Positions 8,098 to 17,080 of a DNA stretch of 64,000 bases are shown piece by piece (within the stretch, counting starts at the first letter, position 1; each line of letters starts with the position of its first letter). Source of the DNA: Salinisphaera sp. G21_0. Its GTDB lineage: Bacteria; Pseudomonadota; Gammaproteobacteria; Pseudomonadales; Endozoicomonadaceae. The notes beneath the pieces are model-generated. The model saw nothing but the letters and a program-made list of their open reading frames with translations, was not told the origin of the DNA and made no database searches. The position numbers were made by a program, and so were the translations under genes. The stretch lies in the NCBI RefSeq assembly GCF_017744115.1, contig NZ_JAGHQW010000021.1:33908-97907 (forward strand), read 5' to 3'.

Positions 8098-9993
8098 ATG
8101 AGTGACCCTTTGTCTTCAGGTGCCGCCGGTGTCCCGATGGCACCGGATTGGCCTGCACATCTGCCGACAAAAACCTCACCCTCTGACTCCCCGTCCACTA
8201 TCGCGCTTGCGGAGATAAGTCCTCAGAAACAGCCCCCGCAGAAACAAACTTTGTGGCAAAGAAGGATTACTGAACTTCCTCCCGAACTGTTGGCCATGAT
8301 TTTTGACCACCTTGAATTCGATGATATCCGACGTGTCAATGCAACCTGTCTTGCATTTCGGGATGTGGTCACAGAATGCAAATACATTCAGGAACTGTCT
8401 TATTTTGCCCGACTTCCGCAACGCTTCCGGGAACAGTTCCAGCAACATGTCTTTGGGCAGAAAAAATCCCGGTTCTTTCATCCATTTGCCACTCCAGCAT
8501 TACGCAACAATAGAGGGATATCGTTCAGGGACAGGATAATAAAGAACCTCCCGCAGATGTCCGCACTATTATGCCTTGACACCCTGGGGAGGATGGAATC
8601 ATGTCCGGCTTATCGCATGGTCAAGCTATTAAAAGTTACGCTCCCTCAGCGTGCAGCATGGAATTCACAGCCACAGACCGGTGCCGCTATTGAGGTTCGC
8701 TTCAGCCCGTCCAGTCGTCATCTGTTGTTTTATGGCCGTTGCCTGAATGACTCCCGAGTTCTGGCCAGGGATGACCAGGGGCAATGGGCAGAAGAGCACC
8801 TGAATTGGTCCGATAACAGCCGCTCCCGGGTGGTTTCCGGGGCAAATTTCAGTGCTTGTGAAAATCGCCTGTTTACCTGGAACGGTAAGAATCGCGCGAA
8901 TATGTTGCAACCTGCCCACAACCGCTGGGATGAAGACGACAAGGTAAAGTTATCGGGTCATGCGGTCGTGTTCAGCCCCTCGGGGAAATATATGGCGGCC
9001 TACAAGCACGATCCTTTCATCGTCTGTCGCATGGACAACAATAATAAATGGCGAAAAGTGAAGATTAACGGCCTCTCCGGAGAGTTGATTAAACTCGCCC
9101 TGTTCAGTCCATCGGAGCGATATTTGGCACTCCTCTGGTCGCATCCAACATCATGGGTGAATGAAATAACGATGCTATCTCTGAATGATCGTAGCGCTGA
9201 AGTCTGGAAATCACAGAACCTAAAAATATGTGAACATTATTTTGTTACTCATGCCCAATTTGGCCCGGTCGCAGATCAGTTACTGGTGGGTTTTGAAAAA
9301 AATCATGGCATTACCGGGCAGGTCTCAATATACAGCCGGGAATCATCGGGGAAATGGGAAGAGACTGTGATCTTCCCATGCTATTGTCCGGTTTTCTTGA
9401 GTTCTAACGGTCAATATCTGTTCAATAAAAGCTGGCTCATGGGCCTTGATATACTGCAAAACAAGTCCAGAGACTATGACGTGCGGCTATGGCACCTACC
9501 GGAAAATTTGTCTGCCGGATCGCTGGACGATGGTCGCTTGCTGCAGCCGGATGCCGTATCAAGAGCGATTCTTGATTCAGAAATAACGCTCAGACACAGT
9601 TTTCCGGTAAAAGTGGCGCGGTTCAGTCCGTCTGACAATTACCTAGTGGTCAGCTGTGAGTCGGGTACAGTCTACATCTGGGGGAAGAGCCAGGCTGGAC
9701 AATGGGCAATTGAAACCATCACCGAAGAATGCGCCCCAATCACCATACCCTGGTTTAGCCCGTCCGGCCTTCATGTGCTGACCTGGAACCGTTCAATGGT
9801 AGGAATCCTCGGGCGCAGCGGTCAACAGCACTGGTCACTCAAAGGGGTTATCAAGCAAGACGGTATTCTGAAAGCCTACTTCAATCCACTATCAGAGCAT
9901 GAGGTGGTGGTCCTGAGCCAAACTCAGAATGGCGACGTTACCAATATCAGTTTACAAGTCTGGGAAATAAGGGATGCTGGTACGCAGGATTGA
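8098..9993 (+). CDS. F-box plus beta-propeller protein (putative effector), paralogue A
   Basis: 631 residues. A Pro/Ser/Gln-rich N-terminus (1-55) with no Sec signal is followed by a clear F-box-like helix set (57-97: ITELPPELLAMIFDHLEFDD, then IRRVNATCLAFRDVV). From about residue 200 to the end there are repeated blades of the form F-SPSxxYL...V.IW, for example VVFSPSGKYMAAY, LFSPSERYLALLW and ARFSPSDNYLVVSCESGTVY, a degenerate WD40-type propeller. In eukaryotes this architecture is the substrate receptor of SCF ubiquitin ligases. In bacteria F-box proteins are known as translocated effectors that borrow host Skp1/cullin. Eukaryote-like origin and effector role are inference. Leader and coding region are duplicated at 10494. 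Confidence 0.75.
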   Translation: MSDPLSSGAAGVPMAPDWPAHLPTKTSPSDSPSTIALAEISPQKQPPQKQTLWQRRITELPPELLAMIFDHLEFDDIRRVNATCLAFRDVVTECKYIQELSYFARLPQRFREQFQQHVFGQKKSRFFHPFATPALRNNRGISFRDRIIKNLPQMSALLCLDTLGRMESCPAYRMVKLLKVTLPQRAAWNSQPQTGAAIEVRFSPSSRHLLFYGRCLNDSRVLARDDQGQWAEEHLNWSDNSRSRVVSGANFSACENRLFTWNGKNRANMLQPAHNRWDEDDKVKLSGHAVVFSPSGKYMAAYKHDPFIVCRMDNNNKWRKVKINGLSGELIKLALFSPSERYLALLWSHPTSWVNEITMLSLNDRSAEVWKSQNLKICEHYFVTHAQFGPVADQLLVGFEKNHGITGQVSIYSRESSGKWEETVIFPCYCPVFLSSNGQYLFNKSWLMGLDILQNKSRDYDVRLWHLPENLSAGSLDDGRLLQPDAVSRAILDSEITLRHSFPVKVARFSPSDNYLVVSCESGTVYIWGKSQAGQWAIETITEECAPITIPWFSPSGLHVLTWNRSMVGILGRSGQQHWSLKGVIKQDGILKAYFNPLSEHEVVVLSQTQNGDVTNISLQVWEIRDAGTQD

Positions 9994-10002
9994 AGGCAAA
10001 TG

Positions 10003-10070
10003 CGGTATGCATTACCACGCAGGGCGTGGAAATAAGAAGATACCGGAGCCTGCAGGATGTCAAACAACCG
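10003..10070 (+). repeat. Dispersed intergenic repeat, partial copy 3
   Basis: GGTATGCATTACCACGCAGG, GCGTGG, then ATACCGGAGCCTGCAGGATG and AACAACC resemble the first part of the 26640-26760 copy. The TACCACG/CGTGG palindrome follows the stop codon of the first F-box gene and might act as a weak terminator. Confidence 0.55.
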
Positions 10071-10189
10071 GTCAGGAATTCATGTCAGAAAACCGGTGAC
10101 TTTACTCCGTTGTCATTGTGAGTTAACGATCAATAATTTTTAAAACAGCCTCTTAATGTCTGCCGTAAGAACAACCTGTTTCTGTCCGG

Positions 10190-10493
10190 AAACTTCCTGC
10201 CCTCAGGTCTGTCCAATATCATCATAAATCCATGGTTATGAAGGTTCTAGGAGGTTGACCGAGAATAGCGCCCGTAGCGAGGATGGCAGAAAATTGAGGA
10301 TAAAAAGTCGGAAATTTTTAGTGAATAGTGGTTCTATTTGCTAAAAATTTCCGACTTTTTAGACCAATTTGCTGCCACCGCACGACTGCATGGATGCAGG
10401 AGCTAGAGCAACGCAGGAGCGGTTGCCGGTAGGGCAGCCTATTCTCGGTCAGCCTCCTAGCCGGTAATAACTCATTAAGAATGGAGTAAGTCA
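10190..10493 (+). repeat. Conserved leader of the F-box gene family, copy 3, split by a MITE
   Basis: The blocks AAACTTCCTGCCC, CTGTCC and AAATCCATGG (up to about 10247) and CCGGTAATAACTCATTAA with GGAGTAAGTCAATG (10461-10496) match the other two leaders but are separated by the MITE at 10248-10459. The insertion lies between the upstream leader and the ribosome binding site, so it may have changed expression of the 10494 gene. Confidence 0.8.
10248..10459. mobile_element. MITE, family A, copy 1 (208-bp core)
   Basis: Terminal inverted repeats GGAGGTTGACCGAGAATAG (10250 onward) and CTATTCTCGGTCAGCCTCC (ending 10457), flanked on both sides by TA. Inside is a perfect 20-bp inverted repeat (AAAAAGTCGGAAATTTTTAG and its complement) that could form a hairpin. 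There is no coding capacity. A diverged copy in inverted orientation lies at 52189-52370. This copy has an extra 46 bases (10383-10428) absent from the other. The TA flanks fit target duplication by an IS630/Tc1-like or IS427-type transposase; no parent element is in the window. Confidence 0.85.
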
Positions 10494-12344
10494 ATGAGCG
10501 ACCCTCTGTTTCCAGGGGCTGTCGGCGCTTCGATTGCACCGGATTGGCCTGCAAATGAGCCTGCTAAAACGCCCCCCCCCGGCTCCCCACGCGCTATCGC
10601 ACTCCCGGAGGCAAGTCCGCAGACACAGCTTCCGCAACAACAACCGTTGTGGCAAAGAAGTATTACTGAACTCCCTCACGAACTTTTGGTCATGATTTTT
10701 GACCATCTTGAATTCGATGACATCCGGCAAGTTAATGCAACCTGCCTGACATTCCGGGAAGTGGTGAAAGAAAACAATTATATTCAGGAACTGTCTTATT
10801 TTGCCCGACTTCCGCAACGCTTCCGGGAACAGTACCGGCAAATTGCCCCGTGGCAGAAAAAATCCAGGTGCTCTCATCCATTTGCCACTCCAGCATCACG
10901 TAACAACAGAGGGATATCGTTCAGGGACAGGATAATAAAGAACCTCCCGCAGATGCCCGCACTACTATGCCTTGAGACCTTGAGGAGGATGGAATCATGC
11001 CCGGCTTACCGCCTGGTTCCGGGACACAAAGTCACTCTCCCGCAGCGTGATACAACTGAACCATATAATCAGACCGAAACTATTCTTGATTTTTGCCTCA
11101 GCCAGTCCAGTCGTCATCTGTTGTTTTATGGACGTCATTTGAATGACTACCGTATTCTGGCCAGGGATGACCGGGGGCAATGGGCAGAAGAGTACGTCAA
11201 TTGGTCCGGTAACAACGGCAGCCGGGTGATTACCGGGGCAAATTTCAGTGCTTGCACGAACCGCCTGTTAACCCGCAGCAGTGAGGGTTATGTGAATACC
11301 TTACGGTCTGCTAACAGCTGTTGGGAGGAAGTCGGCAAGGAAACTTTGCCGAACCAGACGGTCCAATTCAGCCCTTCCGGGAAATATATGGTGACCTGTA
11401 ATGAGGACAATCAGGTACTCATCTGGTGCATGGACGAAAATAATAAAAATTGGCTGAAAATGAAGGTTTCCGGCCTCTCCCCCAGAGCGTTGATTGATCA
11501 AGTCCAGTTCAGTCCAACGGAGCGGTATCTGTCACTGCGCACGCTGGATAAAAGAACCATTTTATCTCTGGATGATTGTGGAGTCTGGTCAGCACAGCAT
11601 TCAATATTAATAGCAGAGGATTCGGGTTATGCCTGCTTCAGCCCAGTGGCAGATCAGCTTCTGGTGGGTATTGAACACAAACCCTACAATCCCGGGCGGG
11701 TTGCAATTCACAGCCCTGATCCATCGGGGAAATGGCAAGAGACGGTAATCTTCCCGACATACTTTCCGCTTCAATTCAGCTCTACCGGTAAATACCTGTT
11801 CGCTATATCTGATAAAATGGGCGGTCCGACGCCTTGCGAGGATTTGCTGCTATGGCACAGACCGGAAAATTGGTCTGACTGGTCGCTGAACCGGCCTCTC
11901 TCGCCGGAGTTGAGTTCCGCGTCAAGGCTTGAATCAGCAATAAGGCTCAAACATGATGGCGCTGTATATCAGGCGCTATTCAGCCCGTCTGACAGTCACT
12001 TGCTGACCACCAGCTATAGAGGGACCGGTACAATTTGTATCTGGGAGAAGAGCCAGGCAGGGGCATGGTTAATTCAAACCATCACCAGGGAGTACATCCC
12101 ACGCGTCACCCACTTTAGCCTGTCAGGCCTTCATGCACTGACTTGCAACGATCACATGGTAGAAATCCTGGGGCGCAACGATCAAAAGCACTGGTCACTC
12201 AAGGGGAAGATCGAGCAAGACGGTATCCTGAAAGCATGCTTCAATCCCATGTCAGAGCATGAAGTGGTGGTCTTGAGCCGTACCGGGGAAGGCGATATGA
12301 CCAATTTCACTCTACAAGTTTGGGAAATAAGCAAGCCGGATTGA
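10494..12344 (+). CDS. F-box plus beta-propeller protein (putative effector), paralogue B
   Basis: 616 residues, colinear with the 8098 product over its whole length and very close in the N-terminus and F-box (57-97, ITELPHELLVMIFDHLEFDD). The propeller blades are more diverged (VQFSPSGKYMVTCNEDNQVL, ALFSPSDSHLLTTSY), as expected for a binding surface under change. There is no Sec signal. Start ATG is set by the conserved GGAGTAAGTCA leader. As for paralogue A, a role in a host cell is inferred from domain architecture; a cytosolic bacterial scaffold cannot be excluded. Confidence 0.75.
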   Translation: MSDPLFPGAVGASIAPDWPANEPAKTPPPGSPRAIALPEASPQTQLPQQQPLWQRSITELPHELLVMIFDHLEFDDIRQVNATCLTFREVVKENNYIQELSYFARLPQRFREQYRQIAPWQKKSRCSHPFATPASRNNRGISFRDRIIKNLPQMPALLCLETLRRMESCPAYRLVPGHKVTLPQRDTTEPYNQTETILDFCLSQSSRHLLFYGRHLNDYRILARDDRGQWAEEYVNWSGNNGSRVITGANFSACTNRLLTRSSEGYVNTLRSANSCWEEVGKETLPNQTVQFSPSGKYMVTCNEDNQVLIWCMDENNKNWLKMKVSGLSPRALIDQVQFSPTERYLSLRTLDKRTILSLDDCGVWSAQHSILIAEDSGYACFSPVADQLLVGIEHKPYNPGRVAIHSPDPSGKWQETVIFPTYFPLQFSSTGKYLFAISDKMGGPTPCEDLLLWHRPENWSDWSLNRPLSPELSSASRLESAIRLKHDGAVYQALFSPSDSHLLTTSYRGTGTICIWEKSQAGAWLIQTITREYIPRVTHFSLSGLHALTCNDHMVEILGRNDQKHWSLKGKIEQDGILKACFNPMSEHEVVVLSRTGEGDMTNFTLQVWEISKPD

Positions 12345-12370
12345 AGACAATGGCCAGCTGTTTTGAACTC

Positions 12371-12396
12371 GTTCCCCCAGTGTCCCCCGTGGGAAC
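12371..12396. terminator. Stem-loop between convergent genes
   Basis: GTTCCC (12371-12376) pairs with GGGAAC (12391-12396) around a C-rich loop, inside a wider inverted repeat CCAGCT/AGCTGG. It belongs to the CCCACG/CGTGGG palindrome family seen elsewhere and sits between the convergent F-box gene and malM. There is no T tract, so termination is only possible. Confidence 0.45.
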
Positions 12397-12425
12397 AAGA
12401 AAACGAGCTGGCGCCCCGAACACGT

Positions 12426-13478
12426 TCAGAACAGCGCATCTATATGACTGAGCAACATCCTGGCCTGATCAATCACCCCCAGGGCAGCCCGTGTTTCACC
12501 TTGTTGCAAATACATCATTAACTGCTGCTGATAAGCATGGGACAAGCGTTTATCGATTTCCTGCGAATCTGAAGCGGTGCTTTCAATGGCATTACCATCG
12601 GATTCACGTCTATAAAGCGCAGAAAATGCCACCTGCAGATCAGCATGCATCTGACCCGCACTCTCCCGCAGCGCCAAAGCCTCCTGAACCTTGCCATCGC
12701 CCAGCAACTGAAGAACGGTCTCTCGATACTCTTTACTTAAAGCAATAGTGTCAAAAGCGACGGCTGCCTCAGCCTCTCTTCCTGTAGGAACCGGCGGCGT
12801 ATAAGCAGGCCCCGGCGCAGAGCCGGCACTGTACGCTTCGGTCAGTGACATGGCTTCCAGAGTAATAACCCCATGATCACTGGCCGTCGCCAGCACATCC
12901 TTGGTAGCCGGTGGCATAAAGCCCCGGGCCTTTGCATACTCCTTCTCCATATCAACAACCTGAAGCTTATGGTTGCGACCATCATCACTCATATAAACGA
13001 CAATGTATTCAACTGGCGTCAGCAGCGGGTCACGATTGTCTACCACAAAGCTGTGATAAAAATACTCCTGACCAAGCAGGCCCGGCTTCTGGTAATGCAA
13101 AGCCGTAACTGGCACGGTTTTAACCAACTGGTAATGCTTATCGAGCAGTTGCACTTCCGGCATAAAGGCCGAAGCTTCCCGGCCAAATTTCCCACGTTTT
13201 ATCTGACTGCTGATTTTGAACCGGTAGGCACCATACCCGGGTAGCTGCCAGCCTATAACGGCAGAATCGCTGTCAGTCGTTTTCAGCGTTGCAGACTGTT
13301 CCGTCAGCCCAATGGTCTGCTGAATAGCTTCGTCGTATATCCGCAGTGGTTGATAGTTCAGGGTCGGTAAAGAGTGGTAAACAGCCACAGGCTCTTTAGC
13401 AGCCGGGGCTATCGAAGAATCATTGGTTGCACAGCCAGCCAGTAGGCCAAGTGCCAGGCAGAGCGCTGTTTTTTTCAT
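12426..13478 (-). CDS. malM: MalM-like maltose operon lipoprotein
   Basis: 350 residues with a lipoprotein signal (MKKTALCLALGLLAGC, Cys about residue 16), so anchored in the envelope facing the periplasm. The body (TLNYQPLRIYDEAIQQTIGL, YGAYRFKISSQIKRG, YHSFVVDNRDPLLTPVEYIV) matches MalM, the periplasmic maltose-operon protein of enterobacteria (306 residues), whose exact function is unresolved. I use ATG at 13478; a TTG four codons upstream is less likely. It is the last gene of the mal series but has its own operator-like site at 13541, so it is probably also transcribed separately. Confidence 0.85.
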   Translation of the reverse strand: MKKTALCLALGLLAGCATNDSSIAPAAKEPVAVYHSLPTLNYQPLRIYDEAIQQTIGLTEQSATLKTTDSDSAVIGWQLPGYGAYRFKISSQIKRGKFGREASAFMPEVQLLDKHYQLVKTVPVTALHYQKPGLLGQEYFYHSFVVDNRDPLLTPVEYIVVYMSDDGRNHKLQVVDMEKEYAKARGFMPPATKDVLATASDHGVITLEAMSLTEAYSAGSAPGPAYTPPVPTGREAEAAVAFDTIALSKEYRETVLQLLGDGKVQEALALRESAGQMHADLQVAFSALYRRESDGNAIESTASDSQEIDKRLSHAYQQQLMMYLQQGETRAALGVIDQARMLLSHIDALF

Positions 13479-13540
13479 CGTATTACTCAACGGGATAAAT
13501 CAATTGCCTGAATTCTATCGGTATTCATCAGAGAGCGAGT

Positions 13541-13556
13541 CTGTAAACGATTACAG
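13541..13556. promoter_or_regulatory. MalR-type operator before malM
   Basis: CTGTAAACGATTACAG, a 16-base palindrome with one central mismatch pair and a central CG, typical of LacI-family operators. It lies 63 bases upstream of the malM start. Confidence 0.7.
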
Positions 13557-13580
13557 ATCCCGCTACGATCAGCTTAAGGG

Positions 13581-15776
13581 CTACTTTGCCTTACGACAGC
13601 CACTCAGGTTGGCAAAGAACTGCTGATTCTCTTTGCTGGCCAGCATTGCAGAAATACTCTGAGGCAGACGACGACGCCAGTTTGGATATTCACTACAGGT
13701 GCCAGGTACATTCACCGGAGAGTCAATCATCATCACATCTTCCAGCTGGAAGCCGGCTATTTGCGAAGCCGACAAGGCCAGGTAATAGCTGAATCTCTCC
13801 ATGATGTTACGACTGAATGCCGGTGCCGTGTTTGCCTGAAGGTCAACGCCTTCTGGTAATTCACCAAGGTCAGCCAGGGTATTCAGCACTGCCTTGCGGG
13901 TCTGTTCGCGGGCATCGTGGTCAGCGGCGGCACGCTCTTCGGAGAAAAAGCCCAGGGATTCCATCAGGTCGATGTCTTTGCCATCCCACCAGCCTTTCAT
14001 GGTGGGTGTGTCATGGCACACCAGCATCGCCAGGGCTTTTTCACGGTACTTGTCGGGTGCCGTATAACGATCCTTATTCTGCTGGAAGATCCCCATCACA
14101 CTGCCGTACATTCTTGCCGGAGGCAGACTGTCGGTTATTTCCTGTGGTACCACACCCAGGTCTTCACCAAACACCAGACACTGTTGGCGATGACTTTCCA
14201 GTTTGATAATCCCCAGCAAATCCTGCAGCGGATAATGGACGTAACAGCCATAACGGGCACCTTTGTTGTCGGTGTTGCCGTTCGGACACCACCAGAGACG
14301 GAACAACCCCATGGCATGATCAATACGCAACGCACCGCAGTTACGCATATTGTTCCGAATCAGCTCAACGAAGGGCTGGTAACGTTCCTCTTTCAAGACC
14401 ACCGGGTTGAACGGTGGCAGACCCCAGTCCTGACCCATCGGCCCCAAACCATCGGGCGGGGCTCCAGTGCTGGCTTCGAGAACAAATAAATTACGATCCG
14501 CCCAGACATCGGCACCGTTGCTGTCGACACCCACCGCCAGGTCACGGTAGAGACCAACCATCATACCAGCGTCTTTGGCTTTGTCCTGGGCCGCGTTCAG
14601 CTGTTCATCCATCTGCCACTGGAGGTATTTAAAGAACGTAATCCGTGCCTGATTCATCCTGGCAAAGGCCCTGACCTCTTTACTGTCTGGCACCTGGTAC
14701 GCCTCTGGCCAGCAGCGCCATCCCCAGCTATTAATATCGGTTTTCCGGAAATGCTCATACAGTGCTTCAAACAGGGCAAACTGATCTAACCGCGCGCCCC
14801 TTGACTGACAGAAAGCGGTGAACGCCTGATCCCGGTCTGTTCCCTTGCCCAGATGCTGTTCGGCAAACTCATTAAACAACAGTTCCAACACCGACATTTT
14901 AAATGGTGCAACTTTGTCGTATTCAACAAGGTCGGTGCTGCGTAATTGATCAATCAATCCCTGGTGGTGTGCAACAATCTCACGGGCTGATGCACAGTCT
15001 GTGTACTCCGCCACCTGTTCAGGATCAATGTACAGTACATTATCAAACAGGCGGGTCGATGGACTGTAAGGCGAGCAGTGCAGTGGATTGGACGGATACA
15101 GGGCATGCACCGGATTCAGGCCAACAAAATCAGCTCCTTGCTCACCCATACCTGCCGCCAGCGCACCCAGGTCGGTGAGATCACCCATCCCCCAGTTACG
15201 TTCAGAGCGAAGGGTATACAGCTGAATACCGGAACCCCAGATTTTAGCGCCCTGTTTCATGGCTTCCGGTTCATAACAAACTTCTGGTACCACAATCAAT
15301 CCGGCTTCTGCCGTGAACGCTTTCCCCTGAACCGCCATCGTGTGATAACCCAGTGGCAGGTATTCAGGCACTGAAACCTCAAGGGCAATATACTCTTTGC
15401 GCTCCAGCTTCACGGTTTTGGACACAACAGCCGTGGTCAGATCAGCATGATGGCTAACCTGGTCACCGTTTTCCAGCGTTATCCTCACCTCAACAGACGA
15501 TGGACGTTTACTCTTGGGGCAGCGCAGTACGAAAGAGAAGTTTTGCCCCTGATGGGCAACCGTCACTGGTGATAAAGGAGATTGCCACAGCTTTAACTGT
15601 TCAGTGGCTATCGCCTGTTTCAGCGCCGCATTACTGCTAACGTCAAAACCCATGGCAGCCAGCAGGGGAATTTTGTTCTCAGTGTCAATGGCTACCGGAG
15701 TACCATCCCAGTCCTTATAGCCGCTGGCCATGCCACACAGGTCACCCAGACTGTCGATTAATTGGTGATCAAGCAT
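13581..15776 (-). CDS. malQ: 4-alpha-glucanotransferase (amylomaltase)
   Basis: 731 residues (E. coli MalQ 694), GH77. It transfers glucan segments between maltodextrins in the cytoplasm, releasing glucose and making longer chains for MalP. Catalytic motifs are present: ALRIDHAMGLFRLWW (nucleophile Asp), CLVFGEDLGVVP (acid/base Glu) and LVCHDTPTMKGWW (third Asp). The N-terminal 150 residues form the extra domain of the enterobacterial type. It lies 121 bases after malK on the same strand and is probably in the malEFGK transcript, with partial independence because of the stem-loop at 15797. Confidence 0.95.
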   Translation of the reverse strand: MLDHQLIDSLGDLCGMASGYKDWDGTPVAIDTENKIPLLAAMGFDVSSNAALKQAIATEQLKLWQSPLSPVTVAHQGQNFSFVLRCPKSKRPSSVEVRITLENGDQVSHHADLTTAVVSKTVKLERKEYIALEVSVPEYLPLGYHTMAVQGKAFTAEAGLIVVPEVCYEPEAMKQGAKIWGSGIQLYTLRSERNWGMGDLTDLGALAAGMGEQGADFVGLNPVHALYPSNPLHCSPYSPSTRLFDNVLYIDPEQVAEYTDCASAREIVAHHQGLIDQLRSTDLVEYDKVAPFKMSVLELLFNEFAEQHLGKGTDRDQAFTAFCQSRGARLDQFALFEALYEHFRKTDINSWGWRCWPEAYQVPDSKEVRAFARMNQARITFFKYLQWQMDEQLNAAQDKAKDAGMMVGLYRDLAVGVDSNGADVWADRNLFVLEASTGAPPDGLGPMGQDWGLPPFNPVVLKEERYQPFVELIRNNMRNCGALRIDHAMGLFRLWWCPNGNTDNKGARYGCYVHYPLQDLLGIIKLESHRQQCLVFGEDLGVVPQEITDSLPPARMYGSVMGIFQQNKDRYTAPDKYREKALAMLVCHDTPTMKGWWDGKDIDLMESLGFFSEERAAADHDAREQTRKAVLNTLADLGELPEGVDLQANTAPAFSRNIMERFSYYLALSASQIAGFQLEDVMMIDSPVNVPGTCSEYPNWRRRLPQSISAMLASKENQQFFANLSGCRKAK

Positions 15777-15796
15777 TGAGTTTCTTCATAGGTAGG

Positions 15797-15819
15797 CCGG
15801 CAACCTGGAAGGTTGCCGG
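15797..15819. terminator. Stem-loop between malK and malQ
   Basis: CCGGCAACC (15797-15805) pairs perfectly with GGTTGCCGG (15811-15819). There is no T tract on the minus strand, so it is more likely an mRNA-stabilising or attenuating hairpin than a full terminator. Confidence 0.5.
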
Positions 15820-15897
15820 AGATTGCACAAAATTTGTCGTATGGAATGCAGGTTGTTCCAACGGTCTTCCACGGGAGGGAATCAGGTGTCAGCAATA

Positions 15898-17040
15898 TCA
15901 GTCAAATACTGGTGACCTGGTCCGTGAAAACGCAACACCATTGGCATCAAACAGATGACAGTTTTCCGCCGGAACACCCACATGGAATTCAGCACCAGGC
16001 TGACGACGCAGGGAATCTTCCACCCGGGCGATAAACGCTTCGTGAATATCCGGATGATTCAGGTAGATAAATGACTCATTACCCAGGCGCTCAATGGTTT
16101 CGATAGTGCCGGTGATGCAGTTTTCTGCGCCATTCGCCTCTTCATGATTCAGTACGTCCTGTGGCCGAATACCCAGTGTTACTTTATCGCCAGGCTTCCC
16201 ATTGCGGGTGTCGTTGCAAACACGCAACTCGGTACCACACTCCAGCTTGATTTTAGTCTCTTTCTGATCGGGTTCCACTATCGTGGCACGGAAGAAGTTC
16301 ATCTTCGGTGAGCCGATAAAACTGGCCACAAACAGGTTGCACGGGTTGTGATAAAGTTCCAGCGGTGCACCCACCTGCTCCAGGTTGCTTTCTGCACCCT
16401 CTGCCAGTGGGCTGAGCACCACGATACGATCGGCCAGCGTCATGGCCTCTACCTGATCGTGGGTTACATAGATGGCCGTTGTCTTCAGTTTATTATGCAG
16501 ACGGGACAACTCCTGCCGCATCTGTACCCGCAGGGATACGTCCAGGTTGGACAGCGGCTCATCAAACAGAAACAGCCTCGGTTCCTGTACAATTGAGCGA
16601 CCAATCGCCACCCGCTGGCGCTGACCACCAGACATCGCCTTTGGCTTACGATCCAACAGCTTTTCCAGCTGCAAAATTCTGGCCGCTTCATCCACACGAC
16701 GATTGATCTCGGCCTTGTCCGCTTTTGCCAGCTTCAGGCCAAACTCCATATTTTCCCGAACCGTCATATGGGGATAGAGTGCATAAGACTGGAACACCAT
16801 ACCAACACGACGCTCGTTGGGCGGCATATCGTTGGATCGCTCACCGTCCAGCTCTAACAAACCGCCGGAAATATCTTCCAGGCCACAAATCATCCGCAAC
16901 AACGTCGACTTACCGCAACCGGAAGGGCCAACGAAGGCGACAAATTCACCATCTTCAATGTGCAGATTGATGTTCTTCAGAACAAATGTCTTGCCACCGT
17001 CGTAGCTTTTGTCCAGTTGAGTCAGCTTTACTTCAGCCAT
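15898..17040 (-). CDS. malK: Maltose/maltodextrin ABC transporter ATPase
   Basis: 380 residues (E. coli MalK 371). It hydrolyses ATP to drive MalFG. Walker A GPSGCGKST (about 36-44), signature MSGGQRQRVAIGRS (about 133-146) and Walker B LFLFDEPLSNLD (about 153-164) are all intact, followed by the C-terminal regulatory OB-type domain (about 240-370) that in E. coli contacts regulators and enzyme IIA-Glc. The extreme C-terminus (GVAFSRTRSPVFD) differs from the enterobacterial protein. It follows malG by 40 bases, the reverse of the divergent malK arrangement in E. coli. Confidence 0.95.
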   Translation of the reverse strand: MAEVKLTQLDKSYDGGKTFVLKNINLHIEDGEFVAFVGPSGCGKSTLLRMICGLEDISGGLLELDGERSNDMPPNERRVGMVFQSYALYPHMTVRENMEFGLKLAKADKAEINRRVDEAARILQLEKLLDRKPKAMSGGQRQRVAIGRSIVQEPRLFLFDEPLSNLDVSLRVQMRQELSRLHNKLKTTAIYVTHDQVEAMTLADRIVVLSPLAEGAESNLEQVGAPLELYHNPCNLFVASFIGSPKMNFFRATIVEPDQKETKIKLECGTELRVCNDTRNGKPGDKVTLGIRPQDVLNHEEANGAENCITGTIETIERLGNESFIYLNHPDIHEAFIARVEDSLRRQPGAEFHVGVPAENCHLFDANGVAFSRTRSPVFD

Positions 17041-17080
17041 TGTCTTTCTCTTGTCTAAGCCTTTCTAAACGGTAAATCCG

